A DNA stretch of 64,000 nucleotides, taken from positions 610,501-674,500 of the forward strand of contig NZ_FJUR01000001.1 in NCBI RefSeq assembly GCF_900067135.1, given 5' to 3'. A model generated the notes under the pieces. The model saw only the letters and a program-made list of their open reading frames with translations. It was not told the DNA's origin and ran no database searches. Positions within the stretch are counted from its first letter, which is position 1; the number at the start of each line of letters is the position of its first letter. The stretch comes from Rhizobium sp. 9140. Its GTDB lineage: Bacteria > Pseudomonadota > Alphaproteobacteria > Rhizobiales > Rhizobiaceae. The position numbers were made by a program, and so were the translations under genes. This document shows, in pieces, positions 37,542 to 46,900 of this stretch.

Positions 37542-39428
37542 TCAATCCATGGCGTGGATATCGCGATCCTTCGTTTCCGGCAGGAACAGAAGGCCGATGA
37601 CCAGCGTGATGCCTGCAAAGATGATCGGGTACCAGAGGCCGTAATAGATGTCGCCCTTGGCCGCGCTCATTGCAAAGGCCATGGCCGGAAGCAGGCCGCC
37701 GAACCAGCCATTGCCGATGTGGTAGGGCAGGGACATGCCGGAATACCGGATACGGGTCGGGAACAGTTCGACCAGCAGGGCGGCGATGGGGCCGTAGACC
37801 ATGGTCACATAGATGACGAGAACGGTCAGGATGGCGATGGTGCCGATCCAGTTAACCTGCTGCGGATCGGCAACCATCGAATAGGTGCCGCCATTCGCCA
37901 CCGTGTAGACCGGCATGGACGTCACGCCGGCGGCTTCCTCGGCCGTCAGCAGCTTGGCGGCCACCAGTTCGTCGGCCGTCATCGTGGCAGGTGCCGAGGC
38001 GCGCACCGTTGCCGGATCGAGCGACAGTTCCGGATTGGCGGCGACGAAGCCGTCGAGCTTGCTGTCCGGCACCTTTGCCGCGCCCCGCTGAAGCGGGTAG
38101 CCCGCATCGTGCAGCGCCATATTGATGCCCTTCTCGAACGCCGAAGCCTTCGCCTTGGCATCCGCACCGGCAGCCACCGTATCGTAGCTCGGCACGGTCG
38201 CGTCACCGATCTTGACGGCGGCGGGCTGGCCCGCCGGGCCGGAAACGATATCGTAAGGCACCGAGTTGCGCGTCAGAAAGGCTGTCGCCACGTCGCAGGA
38301 CGTCGTGAATTTCGCCGTGCCCGTTGGGTTGAACTGGAAGGTGCAGTCTGCCGGATCGGCGGTCACCGTTGCGCGGACGGTCGCCTGCGCTTCGGCCAGC
38401 GCCGGGTTTGCGGTCCAGGTCATGGCCTTGAACAGCGGGAAGTAGGTCAGCATCGCGAGCAGCAGCCCGGCCATGATGATCGGCTTGCGGCCGATCTTGT
38501 CGGAGAGCAGGCCGAAGATGACGAAGAAGCTCGTGCCGATGAGCAGCGAGATGGCGACCATGATATTGGCTGATTGCCCGTCCACCTTCAGGATGTTCTG
38601 CAGGAAGAACAGCGCATAGAACTGACCGCAATACCAGACGACGGCCTGGCCCATGGTGGCGCCGAACAGTGCGAGAATCCCGATCTTGGCGTTCTTCCAC
38701 GTGCCGAAGGCTTCCTTGAGCGGTGCCTTCGAGGTCTTGCCCTCGGCCTTCATTTTCTTGAAGGCCGGCGACTCGTTCATCTTGAGGCGGATCCAGACGG
38801 ACACGCCGAGAAGCACGACCGAGACCAGGAATGGAATACGCCAGCCCCAGGCCGCAAAGGCCTCCTTGCCGAGCGCGAACTGGACGCCGAGAATGACGAT
38901 GAGCGACAGGAACAGTCCGAGCGTCGCCGTCGTCTGGATCCATGACGTGAAGTAGCCGCGCCGGCCATGTGGCGCATGCTCGGCCACATAGGTGGCAGCC
39001 CCGCCATACTCTCCGCCGAGCGCCAGGCCCTGCAGCATGCGCAAGAGGATGAGGATGATCGGCGCGGCAATGCCGATGGAGGCCGCGCCCGGCAGGATGC
39101 CGACGAGGAAGGTCGAGAGACCCATGATGAGGATGGTGACGAGAAAGGTATATTTGCGCCCGACGAGATCGCCGAGCCGCCCGAAGACGAGGGCGCCGAA
39201 GGGCCGCACGAGGAAGCCGGCGGCAAAGGCGAGCAGCGCGAAGATATTGCGCGTCGTTTCGGGATACTGGCTGAAGAAGGTTGCCCCGATATAGACGGCG
39301 AGCGAGCCGTAGAGATAAAAATCATACCACTCGAACACGGTGCCGAGCGAGGATGCGAAGATGACCTTGCGCTCCTCCCCGGTCATCGGTGCGGCCTTCG
39401 TCTGGCCCATGGATGTCACATTTGCCAT
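37542..39428 (-). CDS. MFS transporter, metabolite:H+ symporter (MHS) type with large periplasmic insert
   Basis: A 628-residue transporter with 12 predicted helices. The start GTVFEWYDFYLYGSLA and GRLGDLVGRKYTF (MFS motif A) are typical of the ProP/ShiA/KgtP group of proton symporters for organic acids and osmolytes. These proteins are usually 430-550 residues; here about 170 extra residues lie between helices 9 and 10, predicted outside the membrane, with two cysteines (DCTF and TSCD) that could pair. ATG 39428 has GGGAGG upstream. The substrate is unknown. The gene is single, with its own terminator. Confidence 0.87.
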   Translation of the reverse strand: MANVTSMGQTKAAPMTGEERKVIFASSLGTVFEWYDFYLYGSLAVYIGATFFSQYPETTRNIFALLAFAAGFLVRPFGALVFGRLGDLVGRKYTFLVTILIMGLSTFLVGILPGAASIGIAAPIILILLRMLQGLALGGEYGGAATYVAEHAPHGRRGYFTSWIQTTATLGLFLSLIVILGVQFALGKEAFAAWGWRIPFLVSVVLLGVSVWIRLKMNESPAFKKMKAEGKTSKAPLKEAFGTWKNAKIGILALFGATMGQAVVWYCGQFYALFFLQNILKVDGQSANIMVAISLLIGTSFFVIFGLLSDKIGRKPIIMAGLLLAMLTYFPLFKAMTWTANPALAEAQATVRATVTADPADCTFQFNPTGTAKFTTSCDVATAFLTRNSVPYDIVSGPAGQPAAVKIGDATVPSYDTVAAGADAKAKASAFEKGINMALHDAGYPLQRGAAKVPDSKLDGFVAANPELSLDPATVRASAPATMTADELVAAKLLTAEEAAGVTSMPVYTVANGGTYSMVADPQQVNWIGTIAILTVLVIYVTMVYGPIAALLVELFPTRIRYSGMSLPYHIGNGWFGGLLPAMAFAMSAAKGDIYYGLWYPIIFAGITLVIGLLFLPETKDRDIHAMD

Positions 39429-39905
39429 TCTCTCTGTCCTCCCAAAACCAAGGCATGCATCCCACCGATCCTCCTCGATCGGTTCACGGGATGCGCCGAT
39501 GGGCAAGAATGCCAGATCGGGAGGTCATCGGGCAGAGAGGCTTTCGGATTATGACTTTCGTCTAAGGGCCGGCCTTGATCGACGGGTTTCTGCGCGTGAA
39601 GAACCTTGACTTTACCGGCAGAATGAATAAGAGCAGCAGCGGAAAGGGAAGGGTTCATGCTTCGTCGGATGTCCATCATCGACCGCGCAAACGGTCTTGC
39701 TTCGGCAGGAGCGCCAGAACCTGTGTCTGCACGTTTCGCAAACTCCGCACTTTTCACAAACACGGCCAAAACGACGACGAAAACCGTCTGACGTCTCTGG
39801 CCCACCGCTCTCTCCCCGGCACGGCCGGGGACGCGAAGCCCGAGCCGCCGGCGATTCGGGTTTCTCCCCCAGCTTCCGCGGAGAGAAGAGAAAGAGAGCA
39901 AGACA
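39429..39905. other. Intergenic region upstream of asd and the MHS transporter
   Basis: About 475 bases between divergent genes, without a supportable gene. Near the asd start are a hairpin CCCCGGC-ACG-GCCGGGG (39814-39830) and a second stem AAGCCCGA/TCGGGTTT (from 39836, one G-T pair), which could form structure in an asd leader. No known riboswitch was recognised. Confidence 0.5.
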
Positions 39906-40940
39906 ATGGGTTTCAAGATCGCCGTAGCAGGCGCCACCGGCAATGTCGGGCGCGAAATGCTCAACATCCTTTCCGAACGCGGCTTCCCGGCCGATGAGGT
40001 CGTGGCGCTGGCCTCGGCCCGTTCGCACGGGACCGAAGTGTCGTTCGGCGACAAGACGCTGAAGGTCAAGAACCTCGAAAACTACGACTTCTCCGACACT
40101 GACATTTGCCTGATGTCGGCCGGCGGCGCTGTCTCGCTCAAGTATTCCCCGAAGATCGGCGCGCAGGGCTGCGTGGTCATCGATAATTCCTCGGCATGGC
40201 GCTATGATGCCGACGTGCCGCTGATCGTGCCGGAAGTGAACCCCGATGCGATCACCCAGTTCACCAAGCGCAACATCATTGCCAACCCGAATTGCTCCAC
40301 GGCGCAGCTCGTCGTCGCACTGAAGCCGCTGCACGACTTCGCAAAGATCAAGCGCGTCGTCGTTTCGACGTACCAGTCCGTTTCCGGTGCGGGCAAGGAC
40401 GGTATGGACGAGCTCTTCAACCAGACACGCGCCGTCTTCGTCGCCGATCCGGTCGAGAGCAAGAAGTTCACCAAGCGCATCGCCTTCAACGTCATCCCGC
40501 ATATCGATAGCTTCATGGAAGACGGCTACACGAAGGAAGAGTGGAAGGTTCTCGCCGAAACCAAGAAGATGCTCGACCCGAAGATCAAGGTCACCTGCAC
40601 GGCCGTGCGCGTTCCCGTCTTCATCGGCCACTCGGAGTCGGTCAACATCGAATTCGAGAACGAGATCACCGCCGATCAGGCCCGCGATATCCTGCGCGAA
40701 GCTCCCGGCTGCCTCGTTATCGACAAGCACGAAAATGGCGGGTACATGACGCCTTACGAAAGCGCCGGTGAAGACGCGACCTATATTTCACGCATTCGTG
40801 AAGATGCGACAGTCGAAAACGGCCTGAACATCTGGGTTGTGTCCGATAACTTACGCAAGGGTGCCGCACTCAACGCGATCCAGATCGCGGAACTACTGGT
40901 CGCCCGAGGGCTGATCACAGCCAAGAAGCAGGCTGCCTGA
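39906..40940 (+). CDS. asd: Aspartate-semialdehyde dehydrogenase
   Basis: A 344-residue NADPH-dependent enzyme that reduces aspartyl phosphate to aspartate semialdehyde for lysine, threonine, methionine and diaminopimelate synthesis. The nucleotide-binding loop is AVAGATGNVGREML (6-19); the catalytic Cys is 130 in IANPNCSTAQ; substrate-binding SGAGKDGMDEL follows. Length and motifs match the common bacterial class. A hairpin with a G-T pair follows the stop. Confidence 0.96.
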   Translation: MGFKIAVAGATGNVGREMLNILSERGFPADEVVALASARSHGTEVSFGDKTLKVKNLENYDFSDTDICLMSAGGAVSLKYSPKIGAQGCVVIDNSSAWRYDADVPLIVPEVNPDAITQFTKRNIIANPNCSTAQLVVALKPLHDFAKIKRVVVSTYQSVSGAGKDGMDELFNQTRAVFVADPVESKKFTKRIAFNVIPHIDSFMEDGYTKEEWKVLAETKKMLDPKIKVTCTAVRVPVFIGHSESVNIEFENEITADQARDILREAPGCLVIDKHENGGYMTPYESAGEDATYISRIREDATVENGLNIWVVSDNLRKGAALNAIQIAELLVARGLITAKKQAA

Positions 40941-40958
40941 TAGACGGCAGAGAGACGA

Positions 40959-40994
40959 GGTAATCCGCCGCCGGGACAGGAATGGCGGGTTACC
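40959..40994 (+). terminator. Candidate hairpin after asd
   Basis: GGTAATCCGCC pairs with GGCGGGTTACC (one G-T pair) around a 14-base loop, just after asd. Only a weak T-rich tail follows. Confidence 0.4.
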
Positions 40995-41104
40995 GACAAT
41001 TTGAAGACGGACGCTCACGGACGGATTCACGTGAAACATCAAGGCGCTGCCTCTGCCAGACGGCAAGGTTGTTGGCCATCAGAAGCAGGGCTACGGGGTT
41101 TTTT

Positions 41105-41920
41105 ATGCTGAAGAAGACGTTCGCACTGGCAGGCCTTGCGCTGGCCGCAGCCGCCGCCCTCGCACCGCAGGCGGCATTTGCCGCCAGCTGTGGCAATACG
41201 TCTGCCGGCTTCGACGCCTGGGTTCAGGACTTTAGGCAGGAAGCTTCCGGCCGCATCAGCCCCGCCGTCCTCGACCGCGCCTTTGCCAATGTGAAGTACA
41301 ACACGGCCACCATTCGCGCCGATCGCGGTCAGAAGAGCTTCAAACTTTCGCTCAACGAATTCATGAAAAAGCGCGGTGGCGCGACCATCGTCTCGCGCGG
41401 CAAGAAGATGAAGGCCCAGAACGCGGCCCTCTTCGCGTCCATCGAACAGCGTTATGGCGTGCCGGCCGGCCCGCTGATCGCAATCTGGGGCATGGAAACT
41501 GGTTTTGGCAACTTCCTCGGCAAGGAGCACACGCTGTCTGCCGTTTCGACGCTTGCCTATGATTGCCGCCGTTCCGACTACTTCACTGACCAGCTCTACG
41601 CGGCCCTGACGCTCGTCCAGCGCGGCGATCTCGCGACGGATGCGCGCGGTGCGGCCCATGGCGAAATCGGGCAAACGCAGTTTCTTCCTGCAAACGTCGT
41701 GAAGTACGGCGTCGATGGCGACGGCAACGGCCATGTCGACATGGTTCGCTCCAAGGCCGACGCCCTGGCCTCCACGGCCAACTTCCTGCGCGGCCACGGC
41801 TGGCGGGCAGGGGGCGGATATCAGCCAGGCCAAGCCAATTTCGGCGCCATTCAGGGCTGGAACGCGGCCAGCGTCTACCAGCAGGCCATCGCCCAGATCG
41901 CGGCCGACATCGACGGCTGA
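41105..41920 (+). CDS. Lytic murein transglycosylase, MltB-like (GH103)
   Basis: A 271-residue exported protein. A signal peptide (MLKKTFALAGLALAAAAALA, cleaved near AFA) precedes an MltB-type catalytic domain with Glu131 as acid in AIWGMETGFGNFLG, plus STLAYDCRRSDYF and GEIGQTQFLPANVVKYGVD. It should cleave peptidoglycan glycan strands to 1,6-anhydro ends in the periplasm. There is no lipobox, so it is soluble rather than lipid-anchored. ATG 41105 starts the signal peptide; a terminator with T-run follows. Confidence 0.92.
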   Translation: MLKKTFALAGLALAAAAALAPQAAFAASCGNTSAGFDAWVQDFRQEASGRISPAVLDRAFANVKYNTATIRADRGQKSFKLSLNEFMKKRGGATIVSRGKKMKAQNAALFASIEQRYGVPAGPLIAIWGMETGFGNFLGKEHTLSAVSTLAYDCRRSDYFTDQLYAALTLVQRGDLATDARGAAHGEIGQTQFLPANVVKYGVDGDGNGHVDMVRSKADALASTANFLRGHGWRAGGGYQPGQANFGAIQGWNAASVYQQAIAQIAADIDG

Positions 41921-41945
41921 TATTATCGGATTTTTCTGACGGACG

Positions 41946-41977
41946 AGCCCCGGCGCCGATGTGTTCCGGGGCTTTTT
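41946..41977 (+). terminator. Rho-independent terminator of the transglycosylase gene
   Basis: AGCCCCGG and CCGGGGCT form an 8-bp stem followed by TTTT, 25 bases past the stop. Confidence 0.8.
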
Positions 41978-41987
41978 CATGTTCATG

Positions 41988-42032
41988 TTCAAGAAAGGCT
42001 ACAATGGTTCGAACCGTGCAGCCTTTCTTGAA
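41988..42032. repeat. Nested palindrome between convergent genes
   Basis: A perfect 13-bp inverted repeat (TTCAAGAAAGGCT / AGCCTTTCTTGAA) encloses a 19-base loop that itself contains the 10-base palindrome GGTTCGAACC. No T-run on either strand. It lies between the transglycosylase terminator and the end of the carbonic anhydrase gene. Confidence 0.6.
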
Positions 42033-42050
42033 ACGATAATCCGGCGCGTA

Positions 42051-42692
42051 TCAGGTCCCGGGCCGGGAGAAATCACCCGACTTCGGGTCCATCACCCATA
42101 ACTCTCCCGTCGAAATGTCGAACCAGGCACCATGCAGCTGCAACTTGCCGCGCTGCTCGAGGATCTGGACGCAGGGGAACGTCCGCAGGTTGACGATGGA
42201 ATTGCGGATCGACACATGCTCCATCGCTCGCTGCCGTTCAGCCGCTGTCATCATGTCATTGCCTGCTATCTGCTCGGCCGCCGGCTTCAGCATGTTCATC
42301 CATTTGCCGATGAAGTCGCCAGGCGACAAAGGCTCGGCGCTGCTGTCGAGCACCGCCTTGATACCACCGCAGCGGCCGTGACCCATAACGACGATGTCTT
42401 TGACGCGCAGCGACTGGACCGCGAATTCGAGCGCCGCCGAGGTCGAATGATACTGCCCGTCCGGCTCGTAGGGCGGAACCATGTTGGCGACGTTGCGCAC
42501 CACGAAGAGTTCGCCCGGTCCGCTGTCGAAAATGGTTTCCGGCGCGGCGCGGGAGTCGCAACAGGCAACGATCAGCGTCTTCGGCTGCTGTCCGGTGTCC
42601 GCCAGCGTCTTGTAGCGGGCCTGCTGCTCGGTGAACCGGCCGTTCATGAATTTCTGATAACCGCCCAGCAGGTGCTCGGGAAAATGATACAT
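42051..42692 (-). CDS. Beta-class carbonic anhydrase
   Basis: A 213-residue cytoplasmic zinc enzyme interconverting CO2 and bicarbonate. The beta-class ligands are visible: Cys44, Asp46 and Arg48 (CCDSR), His105 and Cys108 (GHGRCGG). The length matches bacterial CanB/CynT-type enzymes. It is transcribed alone, convergent with the transglycosylase gene and downstream of pdxY on the same strand after about 120 bases. It supplies bicarbonate for carboxylations at low CO2. Confidence 0.95.
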   Translation of the reverse strand: MYHFPEHLLGGYQKFMNGRFTEQQARYKTLADTGQQPKTLIVACCDSRAAPETIFDSGPGELFVVRNVANMVPPYEPDGQYHSTSAALEFAVQSLRVKDIVVMGHGRCGGIKAVLDSSAEPLSPGDFIGKWMNMLKPAAEQIAGNDMMTAAERQRAMEHVSIRNSIVNLRTFPCVQILEQRGKLQLHGAWFDISTGELWVMDPKSGDFSRPGT

Positions 42693-42813
42693 GTGCCTGT
42701 GCCCTTTTTGCTGCCTCGTGTTTAAGCGCCGAATGCCCGATGAGGCAAGAGTAACGCGGTTAGCTGGGTTAATTTGCGGCGCTGGGCACGACGCCGGCCC
42801 GCAAATCCCCGTA

Positions 42814-43689
42814 TCAGCGCCTACGCGTCTGCGACGGATGCATCAGACGCCGCATCTGCACCAGCGACATCGGCCCGGTCAGGCAATGCGCGTCCTGCTG
42901 CAGGGTCAGCTCGTCCGCGCCGCGCCGTGCAGAGCGGGCCACCATCTCGAACACGCTGGCAGTGGCAAGCTGCAGCGCCTTCTCCTCGCTCTTCCCCTCA
43001 AGCAGCCGTCCCAGAAACAGCGCGGCCATCAGGTCGCCCGTCCCGTTCGGCGGATTGTCCACCAGCCGGTGCTCGGCCAGCAGCGCATGATGTCCGGAGA
43101 GGTAGAGATTGCCCGTGCTGCCGTTCATCATGGCGATCGCCGATGTGACCAGCATGCGCGATGGCCCGAGCGCCAGCGCGGCGTCCAAAATGGCCGCATT
43201 GCTGTCGAGCGCCGCATTCGAGAGCCAGGACAGTTCGAACCGGTTCGGCGTGGCGAGCCCCGCCAAAGGCAGCAGCCTGTCCCGGATGCCCGAGGCCACC
43301 GGTTCCGGCACATAGAGATCGCCGCGGTCGCCGATCACCGGATCGCAAGCGTAGATAAGATGCGGATTTCGCGTCTTCAGCGTCTCGACCAGCCGCGCCA
43401 CCGCCTCGACCTGCTGCGCATTGCCGAGATAGCCGGAGAGAACGGCGCGAACCTCGCCTGCCCAGGGGGACACGGCAAGCTCTCCCAGCATCGCATCGAA
43501 CGTATCCGGGTCGATCGCCATCCGCGTCGAGCGCCCGTGACCGGGATGCCAGGGCATGAGGACCGTCGGCACGGCCCATACGGTGAAACCCAGCGTCTCC
43601 AGCGCGAAGACGGCGGCGCGATTGCCGACGGAGCCGCGCATAACGTGGCTGGAAATGACGATGACGGCACCGGCAGCGGCCTCGGACAT
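42814..43689 (-). CDS. pdxY: Pyridoxal kinase
   Basis: A 291-residue ribokinase-fold enzyme phosphorylating pyridoxal in B6 salvage. SSHVMRGSVGNRA opens the fold as in PdxY/PdxK, YACDPVIGDRGDLYVPE is a substrate-binding segment, and NPPNGTGDLMAALFLG holds the anion hole and the catalytic Asp in GTGD. The gene is divergent from the NAD-glutamate dehydrogenase gene across about 240 bases with no other gene. Confidence 0.93.
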   Translation of the reverse strand: MSEAAAGAVIVISSHVMRGSVGNRAAVFALETLGFTVWAVPTVLMPWHPGHGRSTRMAIDPDTFDAMLGELAVSPWAGEVRAVLSGYLGNAQQVEAVARLVETLKTRNPHLIYACDPVIGDRGDLYVPEPVASGIRDRLLPLAGLATPNRFELSWLSNAALDSNAAILDAALALGPSRMLVTSAIAMMNGSTGNLYLSGHHALLAEHRLVDNPPNGTGDLMAALFLGRLLEGKSEEKALQLATASVFEMVARSARRGADELTLQQDAHCLTGPMSLVQMRRLMHPSQTRRR

Positions 43690-43928
43690 GCAGCAGGTCT
43701 CTCTTTCGGGTTCTCCCGCCAGATCGCCCGACGGTCATGCCGCTGTCAACTGCGCATGGGAAGAGGAGCAGGTGCCTCGAGAGGACGAGATTACGTATCC
43801 CATCCGCTCTGCCCATCGTCTGCGGACACCACGGCCGTGCTTTGGAAGAAACAGGCAGGCTTTGCGGTCGCAAATGCGAATTGTTCTGCTAGGTTCACGT
43901 AAAAACAACGGCTGGAGGACGAAACATC

Positions 43929-46900
43929 ATGGGCACACGACATCATCCGAGGAAAACGCGGCTGATCGGTGAGATCGAGCAGGCAGCGGAACGTCTCGAT
44001 CAGCCCTTTCTGGCGCCCGCCATCCTCTTCGGACGCGCGAGCCCGGACGATATTGCCGCCTATAATGCCGGCATGCTCGCGGCAGCCGCGGCGCACGCCT
44101 ATCAGGAAGTGACCGCCCGCAGGAGAGACACGTCCCGTGTCACCGTAACCGATCTGGAAAGCGTGAAGCCCGGCGGCACGCCGGTCTCGGTCCTCTGCGT
44201 CACAGATCGCAACATGCCGTTCCTTTACGATTCCGTCATGAGCGAAGTCACGAGCCGGCACCGCGACATTTCGCTCGCCGTCCACCCGATCCTCGTGGTG
44301 GCGAGGGGCGCCGAGCCCATGCTGTTCGATCCGGAGGAGGAGAGCGAACCGACGGATCGCGTCAGCCATATCCAGATCCACCTCAGCCACCTCGTGCCAG
44401 AGGAGGCGACGGCGCTGGTGGCGGCGATCGAGACCGTCCTCGCGCAGGTGCATCAGGCCGTCGGCGACTGGGAGCCGATGAAGGCGCTGCTTGGCGAAGC
44501 CATGAGCGAACTCGAAAAACAGACGGCGAGCGATCGGGACGCCGACCGCAAGGAGGCGCTGGCTTTCCTCACATGGCTGCGCGACGACAATTTCACCTTC
44601 CTCGGCATGCGCGAATACAGCTATTCCGGCGATGGCCGAAAAGCGACGCTCGATCGTGGCACCGGCCATGGCCTCGGCATCCTCTCCGATCCGAACGTGC
44701 GCGTGCTGCGGCAGGGTCATGACGCCGTGGTCACAACGCCTGAAATCCTCGCCTTCCTGCAAGGCCCCGATTTCCTGATCGTCACCAAGGCGAACACCAA
44801 AGCCGTCGTCCACCGCCGTGCCTATATGGATTACATCGGCATCAAGCGTTTCGATGCAGAGGGCAAGGTGATCGGCGAGCTGCGCGTGGTCGGCCTGTTC
44901 ACCTCGACCGCCTATACGCGCTCGGCCTCCGATATTCCGCTACTGCGGCTGAAGGTGCGGCGTGTCATCGAGCATTTCGGCTTCGATCCGCACGGCCATT
45001 CCGGCAAAATGCTGATCAACACGCTCGAATCCTATCCCCGCGACGACCTGTTCCAGATCGACGTTGAGGAGTTGCAGGCCTTCTGCGAGCAGATCAACGA
45101 ACTTGCCGATCGTCCCCGCGTGCGCGTTCTGCCGCGCATCGACCGCTTCGATCGTTTCGTCTCGCTCATCGTCTATGTGCCGCGCGAACAATATGACTCC
45201 CGTGTGCGCGAGCGCATCGGCGATGTCTTCAAAGACGTCTATGAAGGACGGGTTTCGGCCTATTATCCGGCCTTTCCGGCCGGGGGGCTTGCCCGCGTTC
45301 ACTTCATCATCGGCCGTTCCGGCGGCGCGACGCCTCGGGTCGCCCAGAGCTCGCTGGAAGATGCCGTGCGCGAGATCGTCACGCGCTGGTCCGATCGTTT
45401 CCATCTGCTGGCCCGCCGCGATGGCGTCTCGCTAAGCGCCAACGAAGGCTATCAAGCGGCCTTTACCCCCGCCGAGGCCTATGCCGACCTGCCCGATATC
45501 GCTGCCGCCCGGACGGACGACCCGATCCGCATCGCCTTCTACGAGCGCAACCGGCCGCAGGATGCGCAATCGGAGGTAGCCGGAGAGGACTCATCGAGCG
45601 GTGATCGCCTCGAACTGAAGATCTTCCATGCCGACCATGCCGTCTCGCTCTCCCAGCGCGTGCCGCTGCTTGAAAATCTCGGCTTCCGCGTCATCAGCGA
45701 ACAGACCCACGAACTCTCCGTTTCCGATGAGGCAGGCGAGCGGCTGGTGGTTCTCCACGACATGGAGCTGATCCACCGCGATGGAAAGGCGCTCGACATC
45801 TCGTCCATGGGACCACTGCTGGAAGAAGCCTTCCTCTCCGCCTGGACGGGCAAGATCGAGGACGACGCCTTCAACCGGCTGATCCTGCTGTCCGGTCTCA
45901 ACGCACGCGACGTCACCGTGCTGCGCGCCTATGCGCGCTACCTCCGGCAGGCCGGCATTCCCTATTCGCAAGGACTGATCGCCGAGACGCTCAACAAATA
46001 TTCCGTCATCTCCGCCGACATCTTCCGCCTCTTCGTGGCGCGCATGGATCCGACGACAGAGGAGAAGGCGCGAACGCGCGCGGTCTCCAACCTCCAGACG
46101 AGCCTCGAAGAGGCGCTGAACGCCGTCCCCAGCCTCGACGAAGACCGTATCCTCCGGCGCATGATGAACGCCGTGCTCTCCACATTGCGCACCAACTATT
46201 TCCAGCGCGACGAAGCGGGCGAGCCGCGTATCATGCTGGCGTTCAAGTTCGATCCGAAGCTTCTCGACGGCCTGCCGGAACCGCGGCCCTTCCGCGAGAT
46301 CTTCGTATATGGCGTCGAGGTCGAGGGTGTGCATCTGCGTTTCGGCAAGGTGGCCCGTGGCGGCCTGCGCTGGTCGGACCGGGCGCAGGACTATCGCACC
46401 GAAGTGCTGGGTCTGGTGAAGGCGCAGCAGGTCAAGAACGCCGTGATCGTACCCGTCGGCGCCAAGGGCGGCTTCTTTCCGAAGCTTCTGCCGGCCGGCG
46501 GCACGCGCGACGAGATCTTCCGCGTCGGCACCGAGGCCTACAAGACCTATATCCGCACGATGCTGTCGATTACTGACAACATCGTCGATCACGAGATTGT
46601 ACCCCCGGCGAATACGTTGCGGCTCGATGGTGACGATCCGTATTTCGTCGTCGCCGCCGACAAGGGCACGGCCACCTTCTCCGACACCGCCAATGGGCTT
46701 GCGCAGGACGCCAGCTTCTGGCTCGACGATGCCTTCGCCTCCGGCGGCTCCGCCGGCTACGACCACAAGAAGATGGGCATCACCGCGCGCGGCGCCTGGG
46801 AAACGGTCAAGCGGCACTTCCGCGAGATGAACATCGATATCCAGACGACGCCATTCACCGTCGTCGGCGTCGGCGACATGTCGGGCGACGTGTTCGGCAA

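Noticed and set aside
42006..42015. GGTTCGAACC resembling a tRNA T-loop
   Set aside because: No acceptor, D or anticodon stems can be built around it; it is part of a larger palindrome.
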